NCBI GenBank assembly: GCA_002869845.2
Contig: NEWS02000004.1
Location: 1,657,295 to 1,708,800 of the forward strand
Direction: 5' to 3'
DNA length: 51,506 nt
DNA from: Nitrospira sp. CG24B
GTDB lineage: Bacteria > Nitrospirota > Nitrospiria > Nitrospirales > Nitrospiraceae
Every line of letters begins with the position of its first letter. The first letter of the stretch is position 1. Positions 1-7,751 of the stretch are shown here, piece after piece. A program made the position numbers and the translations under genes. Under the pieces are notes generated by a model, which had not been told where the DNA came from, did not search any database, and worked only from the letters and a program-made list of their open reading frames with translations.

Positions 1-161
1 ACCTACACGAACCCCACGGAACGTACCTATCGAGAACAGGCTGCTCGAGCGTTGAACGACTTGGAGATCCTGTCAGGGTCCTCTCCCAGCTCGACTCATT
101 GATCGCCCAGATCAAAATATTGCGAGAAGGGTCGAGCCGCCTATCCTTTGATTGCCGATGA
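1..161 (+). CDS. 3' end of an upstream gene, reading frame shifts within the fragment
   Basis: Only the end of this gene is in the window. Frame 1 starts protein-like (YREQAARALNDLEIL) but stops at 100-102. Frame 3 runs on with coiled-coil-like sequence (LSQLDSLIAQIKILREG) to a TGA at 159-161 that overlaps the ATG of the next gene as ATGA. The two halves read naturally as one helical C-terminus if a one-base-type shift lies around 60-85. The overlap suggests translational coupling to the lipoprotein gene. Either the gene is frameshifted or the sequence has an indel error here. No family recognised. Confidence 0.4.
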   Translation, partial: LHEPHGTYLSRTGCSSVERLGDPVRVLSQLDSLIAQIKILREGSSRLSFDCR

Positions 162-748
162 CCCACTCAAGACGGTTCACAATGCTCCTGCTAGCCCTCT
201 ATGTCACAGGGGTGGGGTGTGTCCATCGGATTCAGGTGACGCCTCTCCCCATCAGCGTGTCGTCCATCACGATCCCTCGAACGCTTCAGGCCGTTGTCAG
301 CCCGATTGCAATGGAAGGCGCGGACCATCGGCCAGGCATCGCCTTGCTGGAATGGCCGCATCTCGACCTGAAACAGGCGGTCTTGCGATACCTGCAACAA
401 CGAGGCACCTTCACGTCAGTCTCGCCTGACCCAGCCGACCTGACGCTTCGCGTGGCCACGAAATTGACGCTGACCTCCCGCAGCAGCCTCTATCATTATC
501 GAATCGTGCTACAAGCAGAGATGAGCGAAGCTGCCGGGGTTATGAAGTCCTATCGTGCCGAACACACTGCAGCGGGATCATCGGTGCGGTGGGTCACGGC
601 GTCGGACCGTAACCCCATCGAAACCGCGTTACAGGGAGCGTTGGAAGACTTAATGAGGCAGGTCGAGGCGGACGGAGCACTCTACCTCAGCCGAACAGAG
701 CAGCCGTTACAGAGGCTGCCCCATGATAGATCGTCACCCGGCAGCTAA
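158..748 (+). CDS. Predicted lipoprotein of unknown function
   Basis: The protein has about 196 residues. Its N-terminus is a typical lipoprotein signal: basic MTHSRR, a hydrophobic run (MLLLALYVTGVG) and then Cys, so it should be lipid-anchored facing the periplasm. The rest is a mixed alpha/beta secreted domain without a motif I can name; its size and layout resemble small outer-membrane accessory lipoproteins such as LptE-like proteins, but that is only a resemblance. I chose the ATG at 158 rather than the TTG at 152 because it overlaps the stop of the upstream frame as ATGA. The 3' end overlaps the convergent MarR gene by about 15 bases. Confidence 0.7.
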   Translation: MTHSRRFTMLLLALYVTGVGCVHRIQVTPLPISVSSITIPRTLQAVVSPIAMEGADHRPGIALLEWPHLDLKQAVLRYLQQRGTFTSVSPDPADLTLRVATKLTLTSRSSLYHYRIVLQAEMSEAAGVMKSYRAEHTAAGSSVRWVTASDRNPIETALQGALEDLMRQVEADGALYLSRTEQPLQRLPHDRSSPGS

Positions 749-1414
749 GCCTTGGGCCATGGTCTCAGCTTTGTGAGAATCGGCTTTCTTGCTCGGATCT
801 TCCGCGGGACCTTCCACGTACTCGGGACAATCAAGGCGAAATGCCTGATCTCCAAATGCCACATGGTAGAAGTCGCAGTGATGCGGTTTGTCCGATTCCG
901 CATAGGCATGCGGACGGAAATGCTCGCAGGAGACGCACATGCGCGCAACAGGAATTTCCCCTTGCAATTGAAGCGCGCGAATCAGCTTCACGAGTGAACT
1001 CAGAAGCGCGACCTGCTCTTGCACCGACAAATTCTTGGTCGCAGACGCCAGAATCTCCGGCCATCGGTTTTCCACATGGCCTGCCTTCGCCCCGAGGGAG
1101 GTGAGGTGAACCGTCACGACACGGTTGTCGATTTCCCGACGGCGCCGGCGGACCAATCGCTTCCCCTCAAGCGTTCGGATGACTTCAGAAGCCGTCGGCA
1201 GTTTCACGGAGAGTTCTCGGGCAATCGTTGAAACGGTAGCCGAATGATTCGGTCGAGATCGGAGAAACGTCAGCACTTGGATTTGCAAAGGACCAATCCC
1301 TGCCCGTCCCTTTCGTCTCCAGGCACGGCTCTTCATCGCCAACCCGATTTTTGAAAGCCCCGTCACTAAACGATCCGGGAGCGACTCTTGGTCAATCTTC
1401 ATTAATGCGGTCAT
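734..1414 (-). CDS. MarR-family winged-helix regulator with cysteine-rich C-terminal tail
   Basis: This is a 226-residue transcription regulator, against about 140-150 for a plain MarR protein. Residues about 40-110 carry the winged helix: the recognition-helix region KLPTASEVIRTLEGKRLV followed by the Arg-rich wing (RRRRREIDNR). After the second dimerisation helix comes an extension at about 158-200 with the pattern CVSC, then HHC, then DCPEY. Four Cys and a His pair in this spacing suggest a bound metal or a redox switch, so the protein may sense metal, iron-sulfur state or oxidation; this is inference. An AGAGAGGGAA-type ribosome site precedes the ATG. It is not in an evident operon; the Usp operon ends about 100 bases upstream on the same strand. 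Confidence 0.85.
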   Translation of the reverse strand: MTALMKIDQESLPDRLVTGLSKIGLAMKSRAWRRKGRAGIGPLQIQVLTFLRSRPNHSATVSTIARELSVKLPTASEVIRTLEGKRLVRRRRREIDNRVVTVHLTSLGAKAGHVENRWPEILASATKNLSVQEQVALLSSLVKLIRALQLQGEIPVARMCVSCEHFRPHAYAESDKPHHCDFYHVAFGDQAFRLDCPEYVEGPAEDPSKKADSHKAETMAQGLAAG

Positions 1415-1519
1415 ACGGTTCCCTCTCTTGTTGATCCGAGAGGGTGTCAGTCTATTGCGCCTTCTTCCTTTCCGTCAAGCCTGTTCCTCCAACCATGAGC
1501 CACCCCCTACTTTTGATCT

Positions 1520-2377
1520 TCAGCGGACCACGAGCACTCCACAGTGAGCATGCTGCACCACACGGGTAGAAACGCTGCCAAGCAGCACTCGGCGGATTGC
1601 GCCCAGCCCCTTCGCTCCGGTCACAATCAGATCCGCCTTCTCCTGTTTGGCCACGGTCAGAATCTCGTCCGCCGGCTTCCCCAGCCTCAAGACTTCACGG
1701 ATCTGGAAGCCTGATTTCGAGAGCTTAGCACTATAGCGCTGGACCAGCGCTTTCCCGGCTTCTTTTACTTCTGGATACTTAAAATAGGGTACGGCATGTA
1801 TCACGGTCACCACGACTGGTTCGCGATCCAGACCGTCAGGTGTCGGGTTGACGTTGCGAATCAGGAACTTAACCGCCTTATCTGAGGCTGACGAGCCATC
1901 AATTGCTAGAACCAGATGCCGTACAGGCCGAGGACTCTCTTTCACCACCAGTACAGAACAAGGTGCATGGTGAATAGCATGATTCGAGATGCTGCCCAGC
2001 ATAAAGCGGTCTAAGGCATCCAAGCCTCGAGACCCGATCGACAGGAGTCCGACCCCACGCTGCGCATGCTTCATGATCGTTGCTGCCACCGCGCCCTGGT
2101 CGGTCGTCACGGTCCCGCTCAAGCCAAGCGTTGACAACAAACCCTCCGACTCTTTCTTCGTGGACTTGGCCGCTGCCTCCATCCGCTTGACTTCGGACTG
2201 AATGTATCGTCCGGTCCCAACGATCGCCGGCTGGATCATAAAGGGAGCCCGAACGCTCGCCACATCGATGACATGCAGCACACGAACGACCGGCTGCACC
2301 GCGAACGGCATCTCCGCCAACCATTCGATCGCCCACTTCCCATGTTTCGACCCATCAGTTGTCGCAAGAATCTTCAT
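1520..2377 (-). CDS. Tandem universal stress protein (two Usp domains)
   Basis: The protein has 285 residues in two Usp (UspA-type, Rossmann-like) domains. The first starts MKILATTDGS and ends with GSRGLDALDRFMLGS; the second ends with GAKGLGAIRRVLLGS. Both match the ATP-binding pattern G-2x-G-9x-G-S, so both domains probably bind ATP. I chose the ATG at 2377 because it starts exactly at the conserved first strand and is preceded by AAAGGAT; the longer open frame to 2479 adds sequence unlike the family. It is the last gene of the minus-strand operon that starts at 7288, 40 bases after the phosphofructokinase gene, suggesting co-expression of stress response and glycolytic flux. Confidence 0.88.
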   Translation of the reverse strand: MKILATTDGSKHGKWAIEWLAEMPFAVQPVVRVLHVIDVASVRAPFMIQPAIVGTGRYIQSEVKRMEAAAKSTKKESEGLLSTLGLSGTVTTDQGAVAATIMKHAQRGVGLLSIGSRGLDALDRFMLGSISNHAIHHAPCSVLVVKESPRPVRHLVLAIDGSSASDKAVKFLIRNVNPTPDGLDREPVVVTVIHAVPYFKYPEVKEAGKALVQRYSAKLSKSGFQIREVLRLGKPADEILTVAKQEKADLIVTGAKGLGAIRRVLLGSVSTRVVQHAHCGVLVVR

Positions 2378-2417
2378 GTCGGATATCCTTTTGTTCGACG
2401 AGATGTATTCATGTTGT

Positions 2418-3665
2418 TCAACGGACTGTACTGAACCGTTCTCGGAACGCCTCTGGAGACAGGCCTGCGATGGCGGCATAGCGGCCCAGCGCGTCCTGAT
2501 TGTTCACGTCGGCTTCCGTGAGTCGAATCATGAATTGCCGGGCGATCTGGTAGGACTGGGATTCGATATCCACCATCCTCACCTTGGTCCGTCCAGTGGA
2601 GGAATCCACCATCTGCTTGAATGGAATCGGGGTGAACCGTCCGTTTTGAATTGAGACCATGGCCGATGTCCCGCCGTCGAGTACATACTGAGCGGCGCAA
2701 TACCCAAGATCGCGCGTGTATTCGATATCGTATGGAATGGGATCGGCACAACGGAGCTCATATCCCACGTTCTTCGTCACCAAGCTGATGGCAAGCCCCA
2801 GCTGGTGAAGCTGCTTCGTCAGTTCACGCCGCAGCACATCACCGATGTCTATCTCGCTCATTCGTAAATGGCCGTGCTCGTCTCGTTCGACATGCTCTAA
2901 CCCACCAAGATCTCGAGCATCAATGATTTCGATCAGCCCTTCGGCCAGCACCGCAACCCCGTCGGCCCGACCATGTTCCAGACGCTTGATCACGGCCCCG
3001 ATGAGAAGATCGACGATCCGTTGTAATTTGACCGGCCGCTCGCGAAATTCCTCTGGAATAATCGTCAGCGTCGCACCAGCGGCCTTTCCAATACCCAAGG
3101 CGAGATGACCGGCCTTGCGCCCCATGGTCACGACCAAGTACCAGTGTGCGGTGGTGCGGGCGTCGACCATCAGATTTTTCACGATCTCGGCCCCGACGTG
3201 ACGAGCCGTTTGAAACCCGAACGTCGGAATGCCATACGGAAGGTCGAGATCATTGTCGATGGTCTTGGGAACATGAATGACTTGCAGGCGGCCGCCGGAA
3301 TGTTCCTCCAATTTCATGGCCGAAAACGCGGTATCATCCCCACCGATCGTCACCAGCCGGGTGACATTGAGTCTCGACAGCGCGAACAACACGTTATTGA
3401 GCAGCTCGGTACTTTTCGTCGGGTTCGCACGCGACGTGCCCAGATAGGACCCGCCCCGAAAATGGATTCGGCTCACATCCTCGATCGAGAGCGGCCGTAT
3501 CTGTCCCGTCCCCCCTTCCATGAGCCATTTGAACCCATCGATGATTCCAAGTGCGTCCGAACCCCCAAGAATACTGCGGATCGTGGCGGCGCTGATCACA
3601 CTATTGATTCCGGGAGCCGGCCCGCCACCGACTAAGATACCGACGGTTGGACGCTCTACTGTCAT
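2418..3665 (-). CDS. 6-phosphofructokinase, probably pyrophosphate-dependent
   Basis: The protein has 415 residues and phosphorylates fructose 6-phosphate in glycolysis. The N-terminal LVGGGPAPGINSVI is the nucleotide/phosphate loop. Two positions indicate the phosphoryl donor: GGDDT (about residue 105), where ATP enzymes usually have GGDGS, and PKTIDNDLDLPYG, where ATP enzymes usually have PGTIDND. In the family the second Asp and the Lys mark PPi-using enzymes, which can run in both directions. MGRKAGHLAL and the substrate-binding PEEF motif follow. AAGGAG lies at the usual distance before the ATG. It sits in an operon with Usp genes, 90 bases after an unknown gene and 40 before a Usp gene. 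Confidence 0.87.
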   Translation of the reverse strand: MTVERPTVGILVGGGPAPGINSVISAATIRSILGGSDALGIIDGFKWLMEGGTGQIRPLSIEDVSRIHFRGGSYLGTSRANPTKSTELLNNVLFALSRLNVTRLVTIGGDDTAFSAMKLEEHSGGRLQVIHVPKTIDNDLDLPYGIPTFGFQTARHVGAEIVKNLMVDARTTAHWYLVVTMGRKAGHLALGIGKAAGATLTIIPEEFRERPVKLQRIVDLLIGAVIKRLEHGRADGVAVLAEGLIEIIDARDLGGLEHVERDEHGHLRMSEIDIGDVLRRELTKQLHQLGLAISLVTKNVGYELRCADPIPYDIEYTRDLGYCAAQYVLDGGTSAMVSIQNGRFTPIPFKQMVDSSTGRTKVRMVDIESQSYQIARQFMIRLTEADVNNQDALGRYAAIAGLSPEAFRERFSTVR

Positions 3666-3755
3666 CGGCTTCTCCTTAGGCTATTCCCCATCGGCCATCA
3701 TCTGCGGGATGGTTGTATACGCCATCTCGTCAAGAGGCAAGTGGTGCAGCTCGAA

Positions 3756-5147
3756 TTACTCTGGTAGTTCGTCCAAGCCCACATGAGCGCGAAGACGATT
3801 GTAATCGAACGCTGGTCGGCCACATCGCTGACGGCCTGGATCATGCTGGGCCATCTCATTGATTAAGGCACCGACCTTGCCGCTCATAGCGGCAGATGCG
3901 GCGGCATGTCGCGGCGTGTGCCCGCCAAGCGCGAGGTGAGGCTGATCTGACCACTCCAAGTAGGCTTTTTCAAGAAACTGGTTGAGCAGCGCACGGTCTT
4001 CTTCCGATGTCACGACCAACGGCGGCGGTTCATCGGACATGAGTTCGGCTGCCGAGAGTTGCCGCGCGGGCGGCACGAGCGTCTCACATCGGAAATGCAG
4101 TGAAAATCCAAACGAGGCCGCGAGTCGATGCTTGATCTGGTCAAGTCGTGCTGGACTATCGCATTCCACGATCAGCTGGGACGACGTGAGTGTCACCTTC
4201 GCGACAATAGAGTCGGTCACGCCGCTCTCATCGCGCTGCGCCCATGTGCACGTCGGAGGAACATCGTCGGTCTGGCCTTGCCTTCTAACCTGAGGCGCCG
4301 CCTGCTCCGGCTTAAGCTCGCTCATCTCGGAGAATCCATCGACAAAGAACCGATACTCATGGTGATCGTACAGAGCCACGGCATAGAGATAAGGCTCGCC
4401 ATCGGGACGGAGATAGCGAATATGGACGACGGCATCCACCAACGCGTCCATGCGGAGCCGCGCGAACGCCCAGAGCAGCATATACCCATAACGCTTGGTA
4501 AACTCTCTCCACTCCCCTAACGCAAAGGATCCGGTGGTCATCTCCATTTCTCGACGCCACTCCGCGGTCATCTCGAGCAGCGCGTTGGCATCGGCTTGAG
4601 ACATGACGATTCCGCAGCCGGCCCACACTGCCTTGCCTGATTCGCCACCATCCGGAGTGCCAACGAGGCGGGTCAGTAACACCTGGCCTGCCGTCAGATC
4701 GTTGATGGATTCATGGCCGGGAACCACCAATGTGGTTCGATCTCCGAGCGACCGCACAGTGAGATCTTCCCCTGGCTTCGGCAAGGAAGTCAGTTCCATC
4801 ACATCGAAATAGGAATGTTTCAAGGGATCGAGCCACTGCCGTTCTTCATTGGGGATATGTTCGGTGATCACATCTCGTAACTGTTCGATCAGCGTCAATT
4901 GCCCGTCTTCAGGATAGAAATCGCAGAGAAGGAACAGGTTGGCGAGTTCGGTTTCTTGAGCGAGCGGTGCGACGAGTCTGCCCGCGATGCCCCCCAGGTA
5001 GGGTCTCAACGCCCGTGCCAGCGCTATCTCTCGCTGCAGGGCGAATTCCGGCTTGAGCGACAGCGATTCGAGCCGCGCGAGGAGCGCGTCAAGATCCGTA
5101 GGCCGTGGAGTCCAGAACCCTGTTGTTTGTTCACTCGCGAGCTTCAT
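3756..5147 (-). CDS. Conserved-looking protein with a DUF2384/antitoxin-like C-terminus, function unknown
   Basis: The protein is about 463 residues, probably cytoplasmic, with no signal peptide or membrane segment. The N-terminal part (1-300) is mainly helical and acidic, with no motif I recognise. Near the end (about 410-435) there is LALGGHTPRHAAA, similar to the loop of the DUF2384/MbcA-ParS toxin-binding domain (typically G-x-TP-x-x-A), and then FDYNRLRAHVGL. This resemblance is local and does not make it an antitoxin: no toxin gene is adjacent. The start overlaps the end of the DUF2934 gene by 17 bases, and a GGAAGAA site lies inside that gene, so translation is probably coupled. Confidence 0.7.
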   Translation of the reverse strand: MKLASEQTTGFWTPRPTDLDALLARLESLSLKPEFALQREIALARALRPYLGGIAGRLVAPLAQETELANLFLLCDFYPEDGQLTLIEQLRDVITEHIPNEERQWLDPLKHSYFDVMELTSLPKPGEDLTVRSLGDRTTLVVPGHESINDLTAGQVLLTRLVGTPDGGESGKAVWAGCGIVMSQADANALLEMTAEWRREMEMTTGSFALGEWREFTKRYGYMLLWAFARLRMDALVDAVVHIRYLRPDGEPYLYAVALYDHHEYRFFVDGFSEMSELKPEQAAPQVRRQGQTDDVPPTCTWAQRDESGVTDSIVAKVTLTSSQLIVECDSPARLDQIKHRLAASFGFSLHFRCETLVPPARQLSAAELMSDEPPPLVVTSEEDRALLNQFLEKAYLEWSDQPHLALGGHTPRHAAASAAMSGKVGALINEMAQHDPGRQRCGRPAFDYNRLRAHVGLDELPE

Positions 5148-5355
5148 GTATTTCTTCCATGACGATTACTTCCGCGTCGAGCCAATCTCGAAACGCGCTC
5201 CCTTCTTGACGGCCGCGCTGTTCCCACAATTCGTACGCTTTCCGCGAGATCCGTTCCCACATGCCATCCGGCAATTCGATGGGTTTCTCAGCTCGTCTTG
5301 TCTTGGAAACAACTCGGCCTTTCGCTTTACTAGTTGTTGTTTTTCGCGTTCGCAT
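5131..5355 (-). CDS. DUF2934-family small protein
   Basis: A 74-residue basic protein. The second half, RKAYELWEQRGRQEGSAF followed by DWLDAE, is the typical DUF2934 helix pattern (AYELWxxxGxxxGxxxxDWxxAE). Its function is unknown; family members are often encoded near stress genes. The Lys/Arg-rich N-terminus could contact nucleic acid (inference). I chose the ATG at 5355, which follows CAGGAG, rather than the longer frame to 5457, which lacks family-like sequence. It lies 14 bases downstream of the second Usp gene and overlaps the next gene. Confidence 0.75.
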   Translation of the reverse strand: MRTRKTTTSKAKGRVVSKTRRAEKPIELPDGMWERISRKAYELWEQRGRQEGSAFRDWLDAEVIVMEEIHEARE

Positions 5356-5369
5356 GATTTGCTCCTGGG

Positions 5370-6326
5370 TTACACATTGGTCGGCATCGATTGTCCTGAG
5401 AGGACCCGACGATGGTCTGGCGGTAACTTCAGGCTCCTTACTGTGAGAACAGGGCACGAGGATCTCCGCAAGACGGACTCCGCGACACTGCCGAACAACG
5501 CATGAGACACCCCCCGGCGGCCATGCGTCCCCATCACAATCACATCAACCGATTGGGCTCGAGCCGCATCAAGGATGGAATCAGCCGGCAGCCCGCCCGA
5601 AATCAAGAAGTCGGATACAAGGCCGAGGGAAGCGAGCGCGGAGACGAAATCCGATAGCCGCTTCGTAATGGCTGTCTTGCTCGATTCCCGCTGAGCCATT
5701 TGGGGCAGCGTAAAGTCTAACCCATACGACACCGGCTCGAGCACATGAAAGAGTTTCAATGAGGTTTTCGATCGTTGTGCAATCAACGCTCCATACTCCA
5801 GTGCGTCAAGTGAGCAATCTGAGAAGTCGACCGGTACGAGCATTTTCGTAACAGTGGCCTTCAGCCGTTCCCCTGCGCGCTGTTTTGCCGCCGGGACAGT
5901 CAACACGGGACAGGGTGCCATACGAATGATTCGCTCAGCCGTGCTTCCCAGCAAGATGTGCTCGAGACCAGTCTTCCCTTTCGTTCCGACCACGACCAGA
6001 TCCGCGTCTTCAGCCCGTGCGACGGCCAGCACTTCTTCACTCGGGATTCCTGTGGCGATGTGCGATTGGACCGGTAGCCCCAAGCCTCCCGCCCGCACTT
6101 TTAAGTCCACCAACCTTGTTGTTGCCTCCTGCATCAACTCATCCAAGTACAATCGATTCACCGCATAGTCTGGGTTCATCCCAGGTGGAAACTCCAGAAC
6201 ACTCATCACGGTCAGCGAGGCACCCCACGAGTGGGCGAGCGCACAGGCATAGGCCTCCGCCGCCGCTGATCCCTGTGACCCATCAGTGGCCAAGAGAATT
6301 CTCAGCCCCCCTGCTGGCACACTCAC
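5370..6326 (-). CDS. Tandem universal stress protein (two Usp domains)
   Basis: A 318-residue protein with two Usp domains. Motif GTKGKTGLEHILLGS closes the first and GTHGRRGVSHALFGS the second, so both ATP loops look intact. The short linker after the first domain begins about residue 145. The start I prefer is a GTG at 6326: it forms a GTGA overlap with the stop of the cupredoxin gene and has GGAGG four bases upstream; a second GTG at 6320 is possible. An ATG at 6383 exists but would give a 61-base overlap. The C-terminal 20 residues after LTVRSL are not part of the domain. Confidence 0.85.
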   Translation of the reverse strand: MSVPAGGLRILLATDGSQGSAAAEAYACALAHSWGASLTVMSVLEFPPGMNPDYAVNRLYLDELMQEATTRLVDLKVRAGGLGLPVQSHIATGIPSEEVLAVARAEDADLVVVGTKGKTGLEHILLGSTAERIIRMAPCPVLTVPAAKQRAGERLKATVTKMLVPVDFSDCSLDALEYGALIAQRSKTSLKLFHVLEPVSYGLDFTLPQMAQRESSKTAITKRLSDFVSALASLGLVSDFLISGGLPADSILDAARAQSVDVIVMGTHGRRGVSHALFGSVAESVLRRSSCPVLTVRSLKLPPDHRRVLSGQSMPTNV

Positions 6327-6754
6327 ACTGCCTCCGCACTTAATAGAAGTAACTCTCCGCTCATCGTCGGGTGAATCGAACATCGAAAGACATGCCGGCC
6401 TGGTCGCGTCATGTCAAATCGAATCGTGGCGTCCTGTTTCGGATCAAGATAGACTCCCCCCACCCCGCGGCCATAGACGATCACGCCGTCCTTTTCAATC
6501 TGTGTCGGAATCCCTTCAAACATGGTCGAGCTGAAATCATGTCGCTCCGCATCATCATTCCGTACCTTAATGACGGTGGGAAACCCCAAGCGCAACGGAC
6601 TCTGCTTCGTCACAAAACGAAAATCCTTGATCGTCACGTCCACCACTTGTTCGGATTGCGCCAGGAGAACCGACCCATACATCCAGGCCAGACAGACCAT
6701 CGAGAGAACCATTCCCAACCTGCGCCACTGTACCAGACTTGCCCCAATCGTCAT
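6323..6754 (-). CDS. Exported cupredoxin-like protein with a type-1 copper site
   Basis: The protein has 143 residues. An N-terminal hydrophobic segment (MVLSMVCLAWMYGSVLLAQ) should be a signal peptide or anchor, placing the domain in the periplasm. The cupredoxin fold has the four ligands of a type-1 copper centre in order: His in ERHDF, then Cys, His and Met in FRCSIHPTM. This supports electron transfer or copper binding. The ATG at 6754 is preferred over the one at 6766 because GGAGG sits six bases before it. Encoded between two Usp genes with an overlap to the downstream one, so it is translated together with a cytoplasmic Usp, an unexpected partner. Its redox partner is not visible here. 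Confidence 0.82.
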   Translation of the reverse strand: MTIGASLVQWRRLGMVLSMVCLAWMYGSVLLAQSEQVVDVTIKDFRFVTKQSPLRLGFPTVIKVRNDDAERHDFSSTMFEGIPTQIEKDGVIVYGRGVGGVYLDPKQDATIRFDMTRPGRHVFRCSIHPTMSGELLLLSAEAV

Positions 6755-6784
6755 GAGATCCTCCATCTGCCAATGAACTATTGA

Positions 6785-7288
6785 TCAACGCGTGGACTTC
6801 CGCTGTGGCGCGGATGCCTCAAGCGGCACGGTCAAGACGGGACAACCGGCCGTGCGAACGACTTTTTCCGCTGTACTGCCAAAGAAAATCCTGTCCACAC
6901 TGCCGGACCGGCCGCCGTAGCTTCCTATCACGACCAGATCGATATCCCCCGTGCGCGCAACTTTGGCGATCTCGATGAAGGGCACCCCCTCCACGATCAG
7001 GCGTGTGATCTTCACATCCATGGCTACTTTCGACTCCAACAACTGCCTCACTTTGAGACGGGCATGATGGCGTAACCGGCGGCGCTGTGGCGCGGCATCG
7101 GATGGAACAGCCAGCAAGCCCAATCGATTGAATGCGGCAAGCGCACTGGTGTCGATCACGTGCAGAACAAGCACTGTCGCCCCACACAGTCGAGCGAGCT
7201 GACAGGCGACCCGAAATGCTTCATCTGAACAGGGGGAAAAATCAACCGGAACCAGTATGGTCTCGAAGAGATGTGTCTCCTTCCCCAT
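6785..7288 (-). CDS. Single-domain universal stress protein
   Basis: A 167-residue Usp with one domain: FETILVPVDFSPCSDEAF at the start and GSYGGRSGSVDRIFFGS as the ATP loop near the end. The segment PQRRRLRHHARLKVRQ between strands is unusually basic. I chose the ATG at 7288, preceded by AGGAGG; the open frame upstream to 7567 has no family-like sequence. This is the first gene of the minus-strand operon ending at 1520, so the promoter should lie in 7289-7634. Confidence 0.88.
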   Translation of the reverse strand: MGKETHLFETILVPVDFSPCSDEAFRVACQLARLCGATVLVLHVIDTSALAAFNRLGLLAVPSDAAPQRRRLRHHARLKVRQLLESKVAMDVKITRLIVEGVPFIEIAKVARTGDIDLVVIGSYGGRSGSVDRIFFGSTAEKVVRTAGCPVLTVPLEASAPQRKSTR

Positions 7289-7634
7289 GAACGATCCTCC
7301 TGGCCAATAATTGAGCAAGGGCGATGCCATCCACGAAGAGCTTCCGGCGCTGGTGAAGAGGTTGAAGAAACCACAGCTTTGCAGTTGGTTGCTTTCGTGA
7401 TCCGCTACTGGCTGATAGGACCGTCTCCGGAAACAGGGGCTCTCTGCTACAGAGGTCGTCCGCCTGCTGTGGCAGAAGGCGCCACAGGATGTGAAGCGTG
7501 AGAAGCGAAAAGTGAGAGGCGAGGAACAAGTGCCTCTAAACCGCCCCGGATTCCTTTCACATTTCACGTTTCACGTTTCACGCCTATGACGGCATTGGAC
7601 TTGCTGAAGACCATCTTCAGTAGTGGGGGGAACA
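7289..7634. other. Divergent intergenic region between the Usp operon and the MgtE unit
   Basis: No convincing protein-coding gene. It should hold the promoters for both diverging transcription units, but I see no clear -35/-10 pair. Open frames here (for example the upstream extension of the Usp frame and one starting at 7586) look non-coding. A purine/pyrimidine repeat cluster occupies 7496-7582. Confidence 0.5.
7496..7582. repeat. Imperfect inverted repeat with TTTCACG tandem units
   Basis: At 7555-7582 the heptamer TTTCACG (first copy TTTCACA) is repeated four times. On the opposite strand this reads CGTGAAA repeats; the segment 7496-7530 (GCGTGAGAAGCGAAAAGTGA) is a degenerate version of that same purine-rich strand, so the two arms can pair imperfectly around 7531-7554. 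It may be an intergenic repeat relic or a regulatory hairpin; function unknown. Confidence 0.45.
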
Positions 7635-7730
7635 ATGACACGCGCACAGTGGTTCCTGTTCGGAGCAGTGGGGTTGGGCCTGGCAATCGTGATCTATTTT
7701 ATCTTCTTCTGCCCTGCAGACTGTCAGTAA
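7635..7730 (+). CDS. Very small single-span membrane protein (31 residues)
   Basis: A short frame reads MTRAQWFLFGAVGLGLAIVI followed by YFIFFCPADCQ and a TAA stop. It has a G-rich ribosome site (GTGGGGGG then AACA) right before the ATG, a single hydrophobic helix of about 20 residues, and two C-terminal Cys in FFCPADCQ. It ends 21 bases before the MgtE-like gene on the same strand. This layout resembles small membrane proteins that accompany transporters, but no family is recognised and expression is unproven. Confidence 0.5.
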   Translation: MTRAQWFLFGAVGLGLAIVIYFIFFCPADCQ

Positions 7731-7751
7731 AGATCGACCAGAAGGAGCGGG

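Noticed and set aside
3756..5147. Antitoxin of a Xre/MbcA type
   Set aside because: Only a short C-terminal resemblance; length of 463 residues and absence of an adjacent toxin do not fit.
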